Notes under the pieces: model-generated
The model's input: the letters and a program-made list of their open reading frames with translations, nothing else
Database searches by the model: none
Told to the model about the DNA's origin: nothing
Made by a program: the position numbers and the translations under genes
DNA from: CAZJAH01 sp964544155
GTDB taxonomy: Bacteria; Bacteroidota; Ignavibacteria; Kapaibacteriales; UBA2268
NCBI GenBank assembly: GCA_964544155.1
Contig: CAZJAH010000054.1
Location: forward strand, 1-17,028
Direction of reading: 5' to 3'
DNA: 17,028 nucleotides
Part shown: positions 14,458 to 17,028 of the stretch, one piece after another
How positions within the stretch are numbered: the first letter of the stretch is position 1
Layout: each line of letters opens with the position of its first letter

Positions 14458-15735
14458 ATGAGCGTAGCTGTTATTGTTGGCTCGCAATGGGGCGATGAAG
14501 GAAAGGGCAAGATCGTTAATTTGATAAGTAACGGCGCTGATATAGTGGCGCGGTACCAGGGCGGAGCGAATGCCGGCCATACAATTGTCATAAACGGCAA
14601 GCAGTATATACTGCATTTGATACCGTCGGGAATGCTTAATTCAGATGTTACATGTGTAATCGGCAACGGAGTGGTCATAGACCCGGTAGCACTGGTTGAA
14701 GAAATTAAGATGCTTGAAGATGAAGGCATCAGCGTTCAGGGAAGGCTCAGGATAAGCCACAAGGCTCATCTTATTATGCCCTACCATAAAATGCTCGACC
14801 AGGCAAGGGAGAATGCCGTTACAGGCACAACAATCGGTACAACAGGTAGAGGCATAGGCCCGGCCTATATTGATAAGGCCAAAAGAACCGGCATCAGAAT
14901 TGTTGATCTGCTGGACCGAAATTGCTTTGAAGAAAAACTTCGAAAGAATATTGAAGAAGAAAATAATATTCTTCAAAGAATCTATGGGTATCAGGAACTG
15001 GATGTGGAATCCATAGTTAATACCTATTTGGATTTCGATACGGTTATAGATCCTTATGTGACCGATACAACATATTATCTAAATGAAGCAATTAATAATG
15101 GAAAGAAAGTTGTTGTAGAAGGCGCCCAGGGAGCGCTTCTGGATGTTGATCACGGCACTTACCCCTTTGTGACCAGCTCCAATCCTACTTCAGGCGGGGC
15201 ATGCACAGGGCTCGGCATACCGCCGACATCTATCGACCGTATAATTGGCATTACAAAAGCCTATTGCACGAGAGTCGGCAACGGGCCTTTCCCGACTGAG
15301 CTGGCTAATGATTTCGGCGACGCGCTCAGGAAAGCAGGCGCTGAATTCGGCGCGACCACAGGACGCCCGCGCAGGTGCGGATGGCTGGACTTAGTCGCTC
15401 TCAAGTACTCAGTCATGGTTAACGGAATTTCCGAGATAGCGCTTACAAAGCTTGACGTACTCGACGACCTGCCCGAGATTCAGGTGTGTACCGCATATGA
15501 AATCGACGGCAAAAGGACAGACAAGTTCCCGATTGACCTGACTAAGCTCGAAAGAGTAAAACCCGTTTATGAAAAACTCAAAGGATGGCAGAAGCAGCTC
15601 GCCGGCACAGGGAAAACAGAAGATTTACCCGAAGAAACTCAGGATTATCTGAAATTCATTGAAGATTACACAGGCGCGAAAATCAAATATATTTCGCTCA
15701 GCCCCGATAGAGACGACACAATTGTTGTAGATTAA
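14458..15735 (+). CDS. purA: Adenylosuccinate synthetase
   Basis: PurA joins IMP and aspartate using GTP to form adenylosuccinate, the first step from IMP to AMP in the cytoplasm. The 425-residue protein is of normal length and has all main sites: the P-loop GSQWGDEGKGKIV (8-20) with catalytic D13, GANAGHTIV (36-44) with catalytic H41, the IMP-loop TTIGTTGRGIGPAY and the downstream GATTGRPRRCGWLDLVALKYS block. It ends in SPDRDDTIVV, the family's conserved C-terminus. AGAAAGG lies 7 bases ahead of the ATG. It has its own promoter and is followed by a hairpin. No other purine gene is in the window. Confidence 0.97.
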   Translation: MSVAVIVGSQWGDEGKGKIVNLISNGADIVARYQGGANAGHTIVINGKQYILHLIPSGMLNSDVTCVIGNGVVIDPVALVEEIKMLEDEGISVQGRLRISHKAHLIMPYHKMLDQARENAVTGTTIGTTGRGIGPAYIDKAKRTGIRIVDLLDRNCFEEKLRKNIEEENNILQRIYGYQELDVESIVNTYLDFDTVIDPYVTDTTYYLNEAINNGKKVVVEGAQGALLDVDHGTYPFVTSSNPTSGGACTGLGIPPTSIDRIIGITKAYCTRVGNGPFPTELANDFGDALRKAGAEFGATTGRPRRCGWLDLVALKYSVMVNGISEIALTKLDVLDDLPEIQVCTAYEIDGKRTDKFPIDLTKLERVKPVYEKLKGWQKQLAGTGKTEDLPEETQDYLKFIEDYTGAKIKYISLSPDRDDTIVVD

Positions 15736-15743
15736 TAAATTGT

Positions 15744-15768
15744 GGAGACGCGCTGCCGGCGCGTCTCT
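15744..15768. repeat. G+C-rich hairpin after purA, terminator-like or dispersed palindrome
   Basis: GAGACGCGC / GCGCGTCTC form a perfect 9-base stem (15745-15753 with 15759-15767), one G-T pair longer at the base, with a TGCCG loop. It starts 9 bases after the purA stop. No T-run follows (TCGGTATTTA), so it is not a canonical rho-independent terminator. GAGACGCG...CGCGTCTC palindromes are a recurring repeat type in some bacterial genomes, so this may be one copy of a dispersed element. Confidence 0.6.
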
Positions 15769-15788
15769 TCGGTATTTATAGATAAGTG

Positions 15789-15843
15789 TGGTACAGTCGC
15801 CGTACAGGCAAAAAAGACACAGCAAATATTGATAACTGTACCA
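15789..15843. repeat. 9-base inverted repeat ahead of the Fic remnant
   Basis: TGGTACAGT (15789-15797) and ACTGTACCA (15835-15843) are perfect inverted arms 37 bases apart, between the purA hairpin and the Fic remnant. It could be an operator, the edge of a small mobile element, or a recombinase site; nothing decides among these. Confidence 0.45.
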
Positions 15844-15875
15844 TAATTTGTATTATTGGGACAGATAAAAAGAAT

Positions 15876-16044
15876 ATGGGACAAAATGCACCACATTATC
15901 AGCTTGAAGAACTTCCACCATTGAGAGAAAAGGTGGAAACCATTGAAATTCTTAGACAAACGAATAAATCCACGGCTGCATTGGCTTAATTGAAAGGGAT
16001 AGCAAAGACAATTCCTAACCAAGCAATGCTGATAAAATAGTTTA
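15876..16044 (+). pseudogene. Decayed N-terminal fragment of a Fic family protein gene
   Basis: From ATG 15876 the frame reads YQLEELPPLREKVETIEIL (residues 7-25), later STAALA, then a TAA at 15987-15989, and in the same frame continues LKGIAKTIPNQAMLI. Joined, this is the Fic_N pattern LPPL...ALAELKG...IPNQxMLIN, with TAA in place of the expected Glu codon. The next codons (AAA TAG) break the pattern, but dropping one A from the AAAA at 16034-16037 restores MLINSL, suggesting a frameshift. Homology then stops; the catalytic HPFxxGNGR region is absent. Intact Fic proteins transfer AMP or related groups to target proteins. No Shine-Dalgarno sequence is evident. The frame is open upstream to about 15786, but that part has no Fic-like sequence. 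Confidence 0.7.
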
Positions 16045-16092
16045 TAAATATTTTTTGTAAGAGGTGAACCACATCAGAATCACGCAAAAATG

Positions 16093-16119
16093 AGGCACTT
16101 ATCGAAATCAGAAATGCCT
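16093..16119 (-). terminator. Weak hairpin after the recombinase gene
   Basis: On the minus strand AGGCA and TGCCT (16119-16115 with 16097-16093) can pair across a 17-base loop and are followed by CATTTTTG, about 30 bases past the recombinase stop. The short stem and long loop make this a weak candidate. Confidence 0.25.
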
Positions 16120-16147
16120 GGTGATAATTTACAAAATACGGTATTCT

Positions 16148-16978
16148 TTAGAAGATATCATCTAATGGACTTTTTACAGACTTGATATTCTGAGCAGTGA
16201 TATGAGTATAAATTTGAGTAGTTTTAATTGAATTATGTCCTAATATTTCCTGTATTACTCTTATGTCAGTTCCGGATTCGAGAAGATGGGATGCGAAGCT
16301 GTGCCTGAGAGTATGTGGAGTAGCTTTTGTTGAAATTCGTGCTTTTAATAGTGCTTGCCTCATGATTGATTGGACACTTGAAGCGGAATATTTTCCTCCG
16401 TTTTGCCCCTCAAACAGATAATCTGACGGTTTGTATAATTTATAATATTTTCTAAGCAAATCAAGTAATATTTCCGAAAGAACCACATTTCGGTCTTTAT
16501 TCCCTTTGCCGGAATGAATTTTAATAAGCATGTTTTTGGAATCAATATCCTGTACCCTAAGATTGAGTAATTCTTCAAGCCGCAATCCTGCAGAATATAA
16601 ACTCGCAATAATTGCTTTATGCTTTATATTTGTGATATTTTCAATTAACAATTTTACTTCATCTTTGGAGAGTATTTCAGGTATTTTATATTCTCTTCTA
16701 TCAGGATAAAGATAAAACAAATCATAATTTTTACGCAAGAAATCATTGTAAAAAAGCTTCAATGCGCCAACCATTTGCTTTTGGTAAGCTCTTGAGATTT
16801 TTTGACGGGTTACCTGAAAATTGATAAAGTTTTCAATCTGCGACTTAGATAATTCGGAAATGTCAGAATCCGGAAAAGAATGGATTAACTTCATAATAGC
16901 ATTTCTGTAAGAAGAAATAGTGCTATAGCTGTATCTTTTAATTTGCAACAACTTTACAAAATCATCCAATAACTTCAT
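16148..16978 (-). CDS. Tyrosine recombinase / integrase, XerC/XerD-like
   Basis: The 276-residue protein has an N-terminal SAM-like core-binding domain (about 1-85) and a catalytic domain with the full set of active residues: R133 in SAGLRLEELLNL, K158 in GKGNKDR, H222 and R225 in HTLRHSFASHLLE, H248 in LGH, and the nucleophile Y257 in YTHI. It ends in KSPLDDIF. It is slightly shorter than XerC/XerD (about 300). It lacks the extra segment that marks integron integrases, although the SPLD ending is also seen there. It probably cuts and rejoins DNA of a small mobile element or acts as an invertase. The coding sequence is clearly more A+T-rich than the housekeeping genes to its left, which fits acquired DNA. 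The ATG (16976-16978) has no Shine-Dalgarno sequence. The 50 bases beyond it to the window end show nothing I can name. Confidence 0.88.
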   Translation of the reverse strand: MKLLDDFVKLLQIKRYSYSTISSYRNAIMKLIHSFPDSDISELSKSQIENFINFQVTRQKISRAYQKQMVGALKLFYNDFLRKNYDLFYLYPDRREYKIPEILSKDEVKLLIENITNIKHKAIIASLYSAGLRLEELLNLRVQDIDSKNMLIKIHSGKGNKDRNVVLSEILLDLLRKYYKLYKPSDYLFEGQNGGKYSASSVQSIMRQALLKARISTKATPHTLRHSFASHLLESGTDIRVIQEILGHNSIKTTQIYTHITAQNIKSVKSPLDDIF

Positions 16979-17028
16979 TTTAGCAGGATAAACCCAAGTC
17001 GAAAAACATATGTTGATTGTTATACAAA

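Noticed and set aside
15786..15875. Extended N-terminus of the Fic fragment from ATG 15786
   Set aside because: The frame is open but the residues do not fit a Fic protein, and they include one arm of the inverted repeat; the ATG at 15876 fits the family better.
16148..16978. Integron integrase with an attC array
   Set aside because: The protein ends in SPLD like IntI but lacks the IntI-specific extra segment, and no attC-like cassette array is visible beside it.

Overview
The window most likely comes from a member of the Bacteroidota/Ignavibacteriota/Chlorobi side of the FCB group. Three things point there. A gene cut by the left edge ends in a type IX secretion (T9SS) sorting tail. Two promoters fit the Bacteroidota-type pattern (TTG or TTTG, about 20 bases, TAnnTTTG) ahead of secD and purA. 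secD and secF are separate genes, and the highly expressed genes (rpsA, ferredoxin, secD, secF, purA) carry clear Shine-Dalgarno sequences, which is less typical of Bacteroidia. Ignavibacteria is my best guess, but this is inference from motifs and not a database match. A run of 100 Ns shows that this is a draft scaffold.

Left part (1-4436): the end of a T9SS-exported protein; a lone threonine ammonia-lyase gene (ilvA) with a palindrome in its upstream region and a strong terminator; then, convergent to it, the minus-strand pair cinA-tsaD, whose stop and start codons overlap by one base. Middle (4437-8497): rpsA for ribosomal protein S1, with a strong terminator, a structured leader and a tandem-repeat acidic tail interrupted by the assembly gap; then a YtcJ-like amidohydrolase. 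Next (8468-10620): a 2[4Fe-4S] ferredoxin with its own terminator, and two overlapping glycosyltransferase genes whose first start codon sits just behind an 11-base A tract.

Right part (10621-15768), all plus strand: secD, secF and a STAS-domain anti-anti-sigma-like gene, tightly spaced and closed by a terminator, then purA with its own promoter and a hairpin after it. The last 1.2 kb (15780-17028) is visibly more A+T-rich and looks like an accessory insertion: a decayed N-terminal fragment of a Fic protein gene (one nonsense codon, one apparent frameshift, then loss of homology) next to an intact tyrosine recombinase.

Most of the window is core housekeeping: isoleucine and purine synthesis, tRNA t6A modification, NMN salvage, translation and Sec export. 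SecDF would drive the protein export on which T9SS cargo depends. I see no CRISPR array, tRNA, rRNA or complete insertion sequence, and no convincing new multi-gene system. The points most worth a second look are the Fic remnant beside the recombinase, the tandem-repeat expansions in S1 and SecD, the STAS gene in the secDF cluster, and several palindromes in promoter regions.
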